Source: Diplonema japonicum (lineage: Eukaryota; Euglenozoa; Diplonemea; Diplonemida; Diplonemidae). From it: 64,000 nt of DNA. The DNA lies in the NCBI GenBank assembly GCA_964019335.1, contig OZ025746.1:297811-361810 (forward strand), in the 5' to 3' direction. The translations under genes and the position numbers were made by a program. A model generated the notes under the pieces. It was given only the letters and a program-made list of their open reading frames with translations. It was not told where the DNA came from and did not search any database. Of the stretch, positions 34,087-43,259 are shown piece after piece (the stretch's first letter is position 1; every line of letters starts with the position of its first letter).

Positions 34087-34665
34087 TTTTTCTTCTTTTA
34101 AGCGTGCTATCTGTGGTAGCAGGTGAAGGGTGCGGGAAGAAGAATAAATAATTCAGGATGATGGGGAGGCCTAACGACTTGCCCCAACAAAGAAAGAGAG
34201 AGAAGAGGTCGCACCTGAGAGAATGCGAAACAAGGAGGCAGTCGTAAGTATTCAAAAGGGTGAAGCAGATAAAAAAGAATAAAAAAGAACACATACACAT
34301 ATGAAGAGATGTTTCTCTTCATCAATCAACCACCTCACGACAGTGACACCTTCTTGGGGGAGAGAGAGCATTTGTGGAAGGAAAACGAGAAGGAAAAAAA
34401 AAAGGAAGAAAAAAAACAACAAAGAAAACTGGAGAAATGTATGTTCGATAAAAGGTTAAAAAGAAATTTCAATCTTTGTATTCTATCATTTCTTATTCTT
34501 GTTCTTTGATGTCTTGCTTGTCAGGTATGTATGACCAAAAGGGACCTGAGCACAAGGTACACATAAAATACACAAAAGTCTTGCTTGGATGCAACAATGG
34601 AGATAGTCATTGAGTGACGGGGTGAATATTACTTCTTTTTCTCCCCTTCTCTTTTCAGTGGAGTT
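34087..34665. other. Spacer
   Basis: AT- and A-rich. No gene, RNA or repeat recognised; one 66-codon plus-strand frame is Lys/Glu low-complexity. Confidence 0.5.
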
Positions 34666-35031
34666 CTAGACACGGTCCCACGAGCAGCCGTTGCTGAAGG
34701 TAATCCTCCTGTGTCCCGGTTGAAGGGTGCCCATAAGCCCTGGCATCCCTGTCCTGAATGTCAAGACGCTACCGCGTATCTCGCCAACAGCAGGGGACCA
34801 AGCCTGGCTTGCATTGGTGCAGGTGATAGTGTGCCCAACCTGATCAATCAGAGTCACGTCGGCACCAGCAGTATTCTTCCACGCACCCTTTAGAACATGC
34901 ACGGCATCGTGGCACACAGGACCAGTGTGGTGCACAACATGCACATGGTGCCCATGGTGGTGGTGGTGGTGGTGGTGGTGGTGACCGTGAGGATGGTGGT
35001 GGTGGTGGCCGTGTCCGTGCTTAGGAGGCAT
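34666..35031 (-). CDS. His-rich small protein with a GTWKN/SNGC domain
   Basis: 121 residues. The first 35 are His/Gly-rich (18 or more His), a likely metal-binding tail. Residues about 46-121 form a beta-rich domain: LKGAWKNTAGADVTLIDQVG ... TCTNASQAWSPAVG ... TGMPGLMGT ... RRITFSNGCSWDR. The same domain ends the protein at 38682-39167 (about 55% identity by eye). There is no signal peptide. The W-x-N-x-x-G and SNG-x-x-W signatures suggest a small beta-barrel or sheet of unknown ligand. The name and role are not known to me. Confidence 0.72.
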   Translation of the reverse strand: MPPKHGHGHHHHHPHGHHHHHHHHHHGHHVHVVHHTGPVCHDAVHVLKGAWKNTAGADVTLIDQVGHTITCTNASQAWSPAVGEIRGSVLTFRTGMPGLMGTLQPGHRRITFSNGCSWDRV

Positions 35032-35139
35032 TTTTTTTTTTCAAACTTAAAAAAACCTGTATATCGGTGCTTGTGGAGAAAAGACTGGGTGGAATAAACA
35101 TATACAACACGGAAGTGCGCTACGGGCATTTAGAGATAC

Positions 35140-35262
35140 TAGCCTGCTGCTCTGTACTATGGACGGGACGAAGATTTCACCTTGCGAAGCCAGGTTTGCG
35201 GCCTCACCCAGTGGCCAGCAGCATTCTTCCAAGTACCCGTGGTCTCGAAGTGACCACCGCGA
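35140..35262 (-). pseudogene. Decayed third copy of the GTWKN/SNGC domain
   Basis: On the minus strand TTGTWKNAAG is readable, then a frame change, then ANLASQGEIFVPSIV, which aligns with the Q-V-G-x-x-x-T-C-T part of the two intact paralogues. The nucleotide match to the 38890 region (ATTCTTCCAAGTACCCG on the plus strand) is strong. There is no intact frame and no end of the domain. Confidence 0.55.
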
Positions 35263-35996
35263 AGCGCATCCATTGGCTGGGAACTTACTTCGAGATCGTC
35301 ATGTCTGCTGCTCGGATATTTTAATTATTTTGATTAATGAGACGTACTGGTAGATGGTTTATCCAAGAAAAAAAAAGGGGGGGGAACGAAGAAGAAAAAG
35401 AGGGCATGAAAACAACAAGTTTCGCATGTAACAAGAAAGGTTTAATTTCTTGATTGCCCGCAGAAGCGGTGTACGTTAGAAGCACGACGGAACAATACCA
35501 CTTCATATTTTCTTAAGACCGGTCAAAGGTAGTAAGGGGGCTAACTCTCGTTTTTATTACGAGTGCCCACTTTCGGGGTCGAGAAGTCGAGTTAAGTAAT
35601 GACTCATTATAATAAAAGAGGCGATTCCGTTGAGAAAAAAAATCGCCGAAAACCGCCCTTGCAGGGTACAGAGTTTATCCTACTTTCTGCAATAGGACCC
35701 GTTGAAAAGAAAAAGGGACAAAAAGAGGGGGGGAAAGCGGCTGCCTATACAGGCTTGAAGGTTCTCCCTGGCGGCGATCGGTGGGTCACACTTGCTTAAT
35801 GTTGCCGAAGCTAGAAAGCTCTGTGGGAGAAGCGCGTGCTATAAAAAAAGGGGGGGGGTTATGAGATAATCAGGAAAGGCGCAAAAATAGGGTTCGGTTT
35901 CTTTCCTTGTGTTTGCTGATGAATTACATTGCATGCCACAAGAGGAGAGCATCGGACTGAAGGGAGGAAGAAAGAAAAAACAAGACACACAAATGC
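35263..35996. other. Spacer
   Basis: No coding signal or recognised RNA. Moderately complex sequence with short A and G runs. Confidence 0.5.
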
Positions 35997-38240
35997 CTAA
36001 TGACACGTCCCGCTGGAAGCTACGATGGCAGTCCCCGTAGCAGGGAGTACGCAGCGCACCTCTACAGGCTGTGTTTTATAGAAAGTGAGAACGACCTCTT
36101 CATGAGGGGCACCATTCACGACCACCTCCAGGTCACCGTTCTTGGGGTTCACGGAGGTCACACGCTGTGCCGAGACGGGAACCCACTTCGAAAGCTCCCC
36201 CAACAAAGCCCACCCGTTAGCATTCACGGGCGCTACGTATGAAAGGTCAAAGTCGTTTGACGTCTGCGGTGGCTTCAAAGGGATGGTGCCGCTCGCAGGA
36301 TCCAGTGGCATCACCACCAGCCCCGTGAAGGACTTCGTGTCCCTGCTGTAACACACAGCCTTCCCTGGCACGCCGGCTACTCTGTCCAAGGTTAGCTCTG
36401 ACGGCTTCAGCTTGTAGTCCGCAGTGACCATCGAAAAGATAATGTCGTACCTGGCGGTGCCAATGGTTGAATATGTGGACCACACGTGCCCTTCTGGTCC
36501 ATTGCCCCCGCCTCGTTTGTAGATGTAAGAGTCGAGGAACGTGATAGGCCTTGCAGGCTTCAGGAGGGTGCCATCGGCGCTGCACGACCTCATGATCATG
36601 CTCTTGTTCATGTACTGCATACCATCGCCAGGAGTCACGGGGCCTGTCGAGAGGGTCGCCACGGCAGCAGCCCTCCACACATCAGGGTTCGTGGTGCTGC
36701 CGCACGAGCCACCGGGCTCTTGTGTTGAGGACCAGAAGTTGTCTTTGTACGGAGCCAAGGCCACGGCATGTGCCAGGATGGACGACCCGCCAAGGTTCCA
36801 GTTGGCGGGTGCATGATTGCCGCCAGGCACGTAGTCGTCGCTGGCCCTTACTTGCGTCACAACAGGGACCTCCACAGACTGCAAGACATGTCGTGTGTAT
36901 GGCATGCAGTACTGTATCGTGAGACCGTTCTTCTCAGCAGCAGACCCCATCTGCAAAAGCCAATCTCTGGCCATTGTCGCGCTTCTTTGCAGGTACGGCA
37001 CACTGTTGAACTCATTGTACAACCAATCCTGTTCGTAGGTGGTCAGACCCCATGCTTTGCTCCTCTCCATTAGGAAATCCCAAAAATCTTGTGTTAGAGG
37101 CACCACGTAGTGGTTGGCACCGTCGTCGGAGAAATTGAACGGACCCCCGTTGTGGATAGAGTAGGAGGTACCGTGGTCCCAGTACCTGTTGTGCCCAATC
37201 ACCATCCACTTGGTCTGCTCGGTGAATGTCTTCAGGGCGTTGTCCCCACCAGGGGGGAAGGTGTCAGGGGTGGCGGTCCAGTTTGTAACGCCATCCTGCG
37301 GGCCCTTGAAGTACCACCAAGAGTCCAAGAGGATGTACTTAAAAGGGATATCCTGCTGTTGTGCCTTTGATTGGACAGCAAGCATGGTGGCCCCCATAGT
37401 CATGTTGGGGGCTGGGTGGTAGTAGTAGTAGGCACCGTGGTCGGTGTTGTAACCAAGGACCTTCAGGATAGGGTCAGCATCACGGTGCGCTGTGGTCTTC
37501 CCATACATTTTTAGAAGTGTGGCGCCCCACTCGCTCATTGCATTATTCACGCCAGAGCTGCTGTATGATATCATGGTGCTCACGCTGAAGCCCGCAGGGA
37601 TCTCCGTCACACCGCCCATGACTCCGGAGGCGAGGTTGCCATTTATCGACTCGAAGCTCTGCGTCATGAATTGGCTGGCGTGACTCAAAACAATTGTGTC
37701 TGAGGTGTCGAGATCGAAGACGGCGTGAGGTCCGCCGTCCTTCCCCGTAGAGGTGGTCTCGGGCCATGACCCAATTGCAGGGCCTGCATTACCGTTGTTC
37801 ATGAAAGTACCGCCCCAAGCCATGCACCCGAGGCTGAGAGCTGCGGGCTTCTGCAGTTTGAAAACGGGGAATCTTGAAGAAGTTGTATCAGCAGAGGTGC
37901 TCGAGTTGCTCTGCTTCATCCCCGTGGTGAAGTTCGTAGTAAAGGAGACAAGACGTCCGTGGTCGTACTGCTTGATGATTGCGTCTGCAGAGTAGGTAGG
38001 TGCTTTGTAAGTCAACACCGTCTGCTTGAACCCACCCAGTGCGTCGGATCCGGCTGTCGGAAGGGACACGACAGGCGCAGGAGACGACCACATGCCTCCC
38101 TCAAAGAACTCCGACCTTTCGCTCTGCAACCATGTCTTCCCGTTCACGAGTATGCGGTAGGCTCCTGTGGACTGAATTTCCACCTCGAGTGTGCCTTGCA
38201 CCGTGGCAATGCTCAAAAGCAGTATCAGGGTGCTGATCAT
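35997..38240 (-). CDS. Secreted glycoside-hydrolase-like protein (clan GH-D-like barrel)
   Basis: 747 residues with a signal peptide (MISTLILLLSIATVQG), intronless. After a beta-rich N-terminal region (about 20-260), a TIM-barrel-like core (about 265-620) carries KYILLDSWWYFKG and TTYEQDWLYNEF, reminiscent of the acidic loops of GH36/GH27/raffinose-synthase relatives, in which Asp acts as nucleophile. Many W/Y residues and N-glycosylation sites fit an extracellular carbohydrate-active enzyme. The C-terminal about 100 residues form a beta domain. The family and substrate are uncertain; the catalytic Asp in EQDW is my inference. It probably acts outside the cell or in a digestive vacuole. Confidence 0.6.
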   Translation of the reverse strand: MISTLILLLSIATVQGTLEVEIQSTGAYRILVNGKTWLQSERSEFFEGGMWSSPAPVVSLPTAGSDALGGFKQTVLTYKAPTYSADAIIKQYDHGRLVSFTTNFTTGMKQSNSSTSADTTSSRFPVFKLQKPAALSLGCMAWGGTFMNNGNAGPAIGSWPETTSTGKDGGPHAVFDLDTSDTIVLSHASQFMTQSFESINGNLASGVMGGVTEIPAGFSVSTMISYSSSGVNNAMSEWGATLLKMYGKTTAHRDADPILKVLGYNTDHGAYYYYHPAPNMTMGATMLAVQSKAQQQDIPFKYILLDSWWYFKGPQDGVTNWTATPDTFPPGGDNALKTFTEQTKWMVIGHNRYWDHGTSYSIHNGGPFNFSDDGANHYVVPLTQDFWDFLMERSKAWGLTTYEQDWLYNEFNSVPYLQRSATMARDWLLQMGSAAEKNGLTIQYCMPYTRHVLQSVEVPVVTQVRASDDYVPGGNHAPANWNLGGSSILAHAVALAPYKDNFWSSTQEPGGSCGSTTNPDVWRAAAVATLSTGPVTPGDGMQYMNKSMIMRSCSADGTLLKPARPITFLDSYIYKRGGGNGPEGHVWSTYSTIGTARYDIIFSMVTADYKLKPSELTLDRVAGVPGKAVCYSRDTKSFTGLVVMPLDPASGTIPLKPPQTSNDFDLSYVAPVNANGWALLGELSKWVPVSAQRVTSVNPKNGDLEVVVNGAPHEEVVLTFYKTQPVEVRCVLPATGTAIVASSGTCH

Positions 38241-38681
38241 TTTATCTTTTAGAAAACGCCTTCTTTTTAAACTGATGTTAGCTCACATTAAAAACACTTA
38301 ATGCACGAAGAAGGGAGTAAAAAGGAAGAAAAGAAAAAAGAAAAAAGGAAAAAAAAGGGGGGGGGAGAATAGTGAAAGGATGCACTGTGACATCCTTTGG
38401 GAGACACAACTAGACAAACTACTCCATCATGCGGCAGGGGTGCGCGACAACATCAACTTCGCCCATCCACCGTCCTGCCCCCTGAGGGCCGGGCCAGTGC
38501 ACCACACAGCACCGCGACAGGAAGGATGTTTTATCTAAAATATCAAACTACATTCACGGAGTCCGAATAGGAAATTGAGATGAAGATGAAGGAAAAAAAA
38601 AAGAGGGAAAAAGACGTGAGGTGGGAGAGAGCGAGAAGTAGCAACACACAAATGTTATCACAACGCGTAACCTGAACAGGT
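38241..38681. other. Spacer
   Basis: Contains A-rich stretches and G-run near 38357-38366. No gene recognised. Confidence 0.5.
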
Positions 38682-39167
38682 TCACAGCCTCACCCAGGCG
38701 CAGCCGTTGCTGAAGTCGATCCTTCTGCCGTCAACCTGAACCGTGCCTGAGATCCCGGTCATGCCAGTCTGGTAAGTAATCATCTGGCCGGTGAGGGTGC
38801 CAACCGCAGGCGACCAGCTCATCGCGGCACTGGTGCAGGTGAACTGGTTGCCCACTTGCTGGATCTGCACCCTGTCGGCGCCAGCTGCGTTCTTCCAAGT
38901 ACCCGAGAGGTTCAACCCGGCATTGGCAGCAGCAACAAGCTTCTGCTGGCAGTGGGGCCCGTGCTGGCCGGGGTGTGTTGCGCACTTGTTGCAGCAGTGC
39001 GAGGGGTGCACGCCGGTGACCTGGTTGTTGCAGCTAGCGCACTTGAAGGGCTGCTTCTTGCACATGGGACCGTGGTGCCCCGGGGTCATGTGGCACAGCT
39101 TGCAGCAGTGGGTGGGGCTGATGCCGGTAACACCGAAGTTGCAGGTAACGCTTGTGCACTTAGACAT
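38682..39167 (-). CDS. Cys/His-repeat protein with C-terminal GTWKN/SNGC domain
   Basis: 161 residues. Two tandem modules of about 36 residues (about 3-37 and 42-75) share C-x-x-C-[NF]-x3-TG-[IV]-x-P-[TS]-HCC-x-x-C-x4-PG-x-HGP-x-C and probably bind zinc. Residues about 86-161 are the domain shared with 34666-35031 (LSGTWKNAAGADRVQIQQVG ... MSWSPAVG ... TGMTGISGT ... RRIDFSNGCAWVR). There is no signal peptide. The two genes are clearly related in their C-terminal half, but their N-terminal metal-binding parts are different. Function unknown. Confidence 0.75.
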   Translation of the reverse strand: MSKCTSVTCNFGVTGISPTHCCKLCHMTPGHHGPMCKKQPFKCASCNNQVTGVHPSHCCNKCATHPGQHGPHCQQKLVAAANAGLNLSGTWKNAAGADRVQIQQVGNQFTCTSAAMSWSPAVGTLTGQMITYQTGMTGISGTVQVDGRRIDFSNGCAWVRL

Positions 39168-39511
39168 GTTTGTTGGTTTAGTGTTTTTTTAGAGAAATTA
39201 ACTGGATGAACTACTTTAGTTAGCGTGATAAAAAAGATGTAAAAGAAAAAAGGAGGAATAAGGAAATAAGGCACAGAAAACGATTCGCCTCGTTGTGCAG
39301 ACATGGCTCCATCAAAATGAAATAATATTGCAAGTGGGAATAAAAAAGCGAAAAAGTAAACTAAAAAGGGGTGAAGAAGGATAAATACTGCATACGAAAA
39401 CAGAGAGTCGAATAAAAAAGAATAAAGGTGACTGACATCCTCAAGAGGAGCCTCCCACGTACCAGGAAGCAGAGGTTGCTTCCATGGCCTGTATCAGTCT
39501 ATCGCCGGAAA

Positions 39512-39607
39512 AAATAACGCTCCATATCCGCTAAGTGACCCAGAACCCGCATTTTGAAGAGCTAAAAAAAAGTTCTAATTGCTTTTTCTAGGGCTGGAAT
39601 GGATTTT
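39512..39607 (-). repeat. About 92-bp dispersed repeat, copy B (inverted)
   Basis: Reverse complement of 10021-10114 with about six differences. No coding content. Confidence 0.8.
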
Positions 39608-39887
39608 AAAAAATGACCATTGACACTCATTTTGAACTACTATAGGGTAAGAAGAAACCCAAAGAGGTGAGGGTCACAAAATTCCAAGTACCTATCTGTG
39701 GTTATCTATGTAATTGTGTGTATTCTAAGTATCTGTGGAGGAGGAAAGGCAGGTGTGGCTCAGAATGGCATCAGTGCTGGAAGACCTAGTGAGTTTTGCA
39801 ACTGCTCACAAGGTGGTAGGAAGTCGAGGACAAAATGCTGCTCTGGCTTGTGAAGAAGGCAAAGCAGGGTGTTGCTCTGTCTGCAAG
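39608..39887. other. Spacer between the dispersed repeat and the hAT-like element
   Basis: No recognised gene or repeat. Confidence 0.45.
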
Positions 39888-39944
39888 CAGTGATGGGTGA
39901 ATCCGGTCCAGTCTGGTGTATCCAATTTACCAGACTGACCAGTG

Positions 39945-40062
39945 TTGGTCCAGACCCTTGAGGGACTCAGGGGACTCCAAGGGACAGGACAGGAGTCCCC
40001 TGAAATTTTCAGGGGTCTGGAGGGGACTCAGGGGACTGGAGGGACTCAGGGGACTCTTGGGA
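39945..40062 (+). repeat. Short irregular repeats of AGGGGACTC
   Basis: Several copies of GGGACTCAGGGGACT and its inverse GAGTCCCCTGA, subterminal in the hAT-like element. Confidence 0.6.
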
Positions 40063-40241
40063 CCAAAAAATTTCTTTGTGTTTTTTGTGTCACAAAGGCC
40101 CAAATTTAGGCTGGGGCTTGCATTTTTTTGGCACTTTTGGTTTCAAAGGTTCAAAAAAAGAGGTCCTAGGTTTGGGTGGGATGTGAGGCAAGGCTCATAC
40201 TACCTTGTTGTGACTATGTAAAAAAAAAATAGCTATTTACT

Positions 40242-40359
40242 GCCAACAAGTAATGACTTTACCATTACCTCGAGGTTCCGCATTTTACCGTCAAGGGCCC
40301 ACAGGGCCTGAGATGGTAAAATGTGGAACCGAGAGGTTGGTAAAGCATTACTTGGTGGT
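40242..40359. repeat. Long imperfect hairpin (arms about 45 nt)
   Basis: The left arm (40242-40289) and right arm (40314-40359) are inverted copies with small gaps; the shared core includes AAGTAATG, CTTTACCA and CATTTTACC. The loop is about 24 nt and itself contains GGGCCCACAGGGCCT. Confidence 0.75.
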
Positions 40360-40369
40360 AGGTAAGTGG

Positions 40370-40942
40370 TTTTATTTCACGACACTCAGAAATTACTTCA
40401 CCACGAGGGGCACAATGGGGTGACAAGAGAGGGGTTACAAAGGTTACAATACAAGTTGTTTTCCCTCCTTTTGTTGACTAAGAGCTGCCACTGTCACTGG
40501 CATTGCCACTGTCACCATCTCTAATCAGGCCTTCCCATACCTGGTGCAGCCACTGGCTCCTTTTTTTCTGCTGCTTCAGTATTTTGAAGTCTTTTGGGGT
40601 GCTTGGGTAAGCTGACTAAGTTACCCTTACCCACAGAAGAGTTACCCACAGAAACTGGGAACAAGGCCTAGCCAAAAGTGGGCAAATTGGGAGGAAAAAG
40701 TAGTCCAACTTGGAACTGAGCCAATTGAGCTGAACCTGGGGGGAAATAGCTAACTGAGAGGAAAAAGTAGCCCCACTGGGAACCGAACCAAGGCAAAAAT
40801 TGGCCTACCGAGGCATATTATTTAACGGAAACCCCCTATTACTTCACGGAAAACAGGCCATTATTTCACTGTGAAGTAATGAGATTTAGTGTGAAGTAAT
40901 GGGCCCCCCAGTGTGTGAAGTAATTTCTGAAGAGTGAAATAA
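40370..40942. mobile_element. MITE, about 570 bp
   Basis: Inverted ends: the left reads TTTATTTCACGACACTCAGA and continues AATTACTTCAC; the right, reversed, reads TTTATTTCACTCTTCAGA and then AATTACTTCACAC. Extra copies of TGTGAAGTAAT lie inside the right end. There is no coding capacity. Confidence 0.6.
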
Positions 40943-41415
40943 AAAAAAAAGTAAAAAAATGTCAGGGGGGGTTTGGAGACCTGCTTTGAAAAAAATATTA
41001 AAAAGAGGCCTTTGCAAGAAAAATACAATGCAAAAAAAAAAAAAAAGAAAAAAAAAAAGAAATAAAAAAAGGGATGGGCAGTGTTTGCCAGACTGGTGGG
41101 GTCTGAGGGGTCTGGCCCACAAACCACCCCAACACCACAAATTTTCGACCACACCATGTGGTGTGTTGTGACATATTTACACCATATTTCGCATACCTGA
41201 TGTTCCACATGATGTATGCAACACAGGGTGCACAACACAGCACGTGTTTTATAACATGTACCACTATGCTGCACAGGGAAAAGCAGGTGTCACAAGGCAC
41301 CTCCTGGTGCACAATATACAAAAAAAAAAAAACAATAAAATTTCAGTGTGCATGGGGGTGCTGACTGTTGGTAAAAAAAAAAAAAAAAAAAAAAAAAACT
41401 TTTATCTTCTTTTTC

Positions 41416-41960
41416 AGGTGGTGGGGATAACATGAAAATATAAGAAAAACATCAGATGTGTTGTTCACTGTTGACCTCCTCATCTGTTATCACTGAGCAA
41501 ACCACACAAGCACAGAATCTTGGTTACCTGGGGTGCCCTGGCTAGGGTTGAGCTGAACACCACACACATTAAGGACATGACACAGAACACAGAAGAAGCT
41601 ACAACTTGGCTGTGGTGATTAAGGACACAATGCAGAATGCAGAAGAAGCTACAACCCAGCTGTGGTGCACCCCCTGTAATCAAGTAGACAGTTCTTGTGC
41701 AGGGCACTGCCAACACCAGCCTCCTTTAACTCTTGTATATTATTCCAAAGGTGGTGGGGATAGCATGAAAAAACATCAGATGTGTTGTTCACTGTTGACC
41801 TCCTCATTGGTCATCACCAGTAGCTCCTGAGTGGAAGAACATAATGCAGATGCTCAGGGTGACAAACAGGCAGCAAACTGCACAAGTGCTGAATCTTGGT
41901 TACCTAGGACACTCTGGGGTTGAGCTGTACACCACACACATTAAGGACATGGCATGGAAT
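41416..41960 (+). repeat. Direct repeat pair, about 170-200 bp each
   Basis: The segment starting GGTGGTGGGGATA at about 41418 and running past CACACACATTAAGGACATG (about 41581) is repeated from about 41750 to 41953 with substitutions and small indels. Between them AGAAGAAGCTACAAC and its surroundings are also duplicated. Confidence 0.7.
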
Positions 41961-41984
41961 CCCAAGAACAACAACAAGGTTGAG

Positions 41985-42625
41985 GTTCATCCTGGGGTGT
42001 GTGGACCTCAATAAGGCAACACTAGCTACCCCTACCCCTCCGTGTAGGTTGCCATCCTACAAGAAAATCATTTCAATCCTGATGGGGACTGAGTTCTGTG
42101 CAGAGTTTGATTTCAAGTCCTTTTTTTACCAGTTCAGACTGCCCCCCCACATCAGGCTGTTTTTTTCACTGAGGGTCAAAGGCAGACATGGGGCTAGGAC
42201 TTGCTTTCTGAGGATGACTCACCTGCCAATGGGCTATCAGGCTGCCCCACAGGGGGCTCAGCATGTGTCTGCCTCATGCTTGGATCTGCCATGGTTCATG
42301 GTACCCCTGGCTGTCATATTGCATGGATAGATAATAATTTGTTCTGTGCACCCTCCCTTCCTGCCCTGCAGGGCATATGCTCTGACTTTGAGTGCTTATG
42401 TCAGGAGTTCCAGATCATTATAGGCAACCGTGTTGCCCCTTCACCTTGAGATCGTTTGCAACAACAAGGCCATGATTGGTGTGGTTGAACGTGGGTACTC
42501 CTTAGATGAGGATGTGATGCCCATGATCATGGATATCCAGATGGTACTGGACAGACACATGCCTACACGAGGCTTACCTGGCAGTGAAGGTGGACTGTGG
42601 AGGTCCTTTAGATACAAAATGTAGG
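41985..42625 (+). pseudogene. Reverse transcriptase / RNase H remnant of a retroelement
   Basis: Translation from about 41985 gives a recognisable RT palm: VDLNKAT, FDFKSFFYQFRLPPHIRLFF, LPMGYQAAPQGAQ, then a frame change near 42310 and WIDNNLFCAP in place of a YxDD box. After another frame break near 42450 comes VCNNKAMIGVVERGYSLDED, resembling the DN-x-A segment of a retroelement RNase H. The FDF...LPMG style is like RTs of the VIPER/DIRS/Ngaro group (tyrosine-recombinase retroelements); this is an impression, not a search. Frameshifts and the absence of gag or recombinase show it is dead. Confidence 0.65.
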
Positions 42626-42689
42626 GTGACCCAAGGTACTCTGGGCTCCTGTTTTCTTTGTTTTTCCTTGCACTCCTGCCTCTTAGGGG

Positions 42690-42862
42690 GCTGGCTGTGC
42701 ACAAACAACAATCAACTGACTCTTTTTTGCATGAACAAGAAAAACAATATATTGATAAGGAATTGTTATTGCTAAAAGAGTAGTGGTAGCATTGTTGGGC
42801 TTATCCTTCTACAGGTTAATCCCGGCTGTGCACAAACAACAATCAACCGACTCTTTTTTTCT
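42690..42862 (+). repeat. 38-bp direct repeat pair
   Basis: GGCTGTGCACAAACAACAAT followed by CAAC(T/C)GACTCTTTTTT occurs at about 42691 and again at about 42824. It could mark the end of the retroelement remnant. Confidence 0.6.
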
Positions 42863-43071
42863 TTCTTCATTTCTCATTGTTGTACCTGTGTAACATCTTT
42901 TCTTGTAGACATCTGTTTATATGTTTGAACTCTGCAGCAAAAAAAAAAGGGGGATGTGGTGTTGTGGTTGTATCTTGTCCAGTCCAGTCAGTCTGGCATA
43001 ATTGGGTTGAAATTCACACTGGATCTGGTCCAGTCTGGTCTAGTCCTAATTAGGATTCACCCATCACTGGT

Positions 43072-43259
43072 TGTCATGAGGATGAGTTACCCCTGAGATT
43101 TTTGGATTTTTACTTACTTTTTACTTCAGAATATAGTTTAGAGATGTGTATTCCACCTAAACACCTTTCTGAACTTTTTGGTTTGCAGAAATGGGTTTTT
43201 AAGGTGTTTTTAATATACTGTAAAACAAAATAACCAAATAATGTTGGATGGAAAAATTC
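43072..43259. other. Spacer before the retrotransposon array
   Basis: AT-rich, no recognised feature. The truncated retrotransposon copy begins at its right end. Confidence 0.5.

Larger units (their letters stand above)
39888..43071. mobile_element. Degenerate hAT-like composite element, about 3.2 kb
   Basis: The outer ends are inverted copies of CAGTGATGGGTGAATCC (39888-39904 and 43055-43071), a form typical of hAT-superfamily termini. Just inside, both ends carry GGTCCAGTCTGGT-like repeats. No 8-bp target duplication is visible at these ends, and no hAT transposase was found. The interior is a patchwork of a MITE, a hairpin, direct repeats and retroelement remnants, so it is probably an old element with nested insertions. 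Confidence 0.5.

Noticed and set aside
34309-34509. 66-codon plus-strand frame
   Set aside because: Low-complexity Lys/Glu stretch in an A-rich spacer, no supporting signal.
40370-40942. CRISPR-like reading of the repeated TGTGAAGTAAT units
   Set aside because: Spacing is irregular and units occur in both orientations, as in MITE ends; the genome is eukaryotic.
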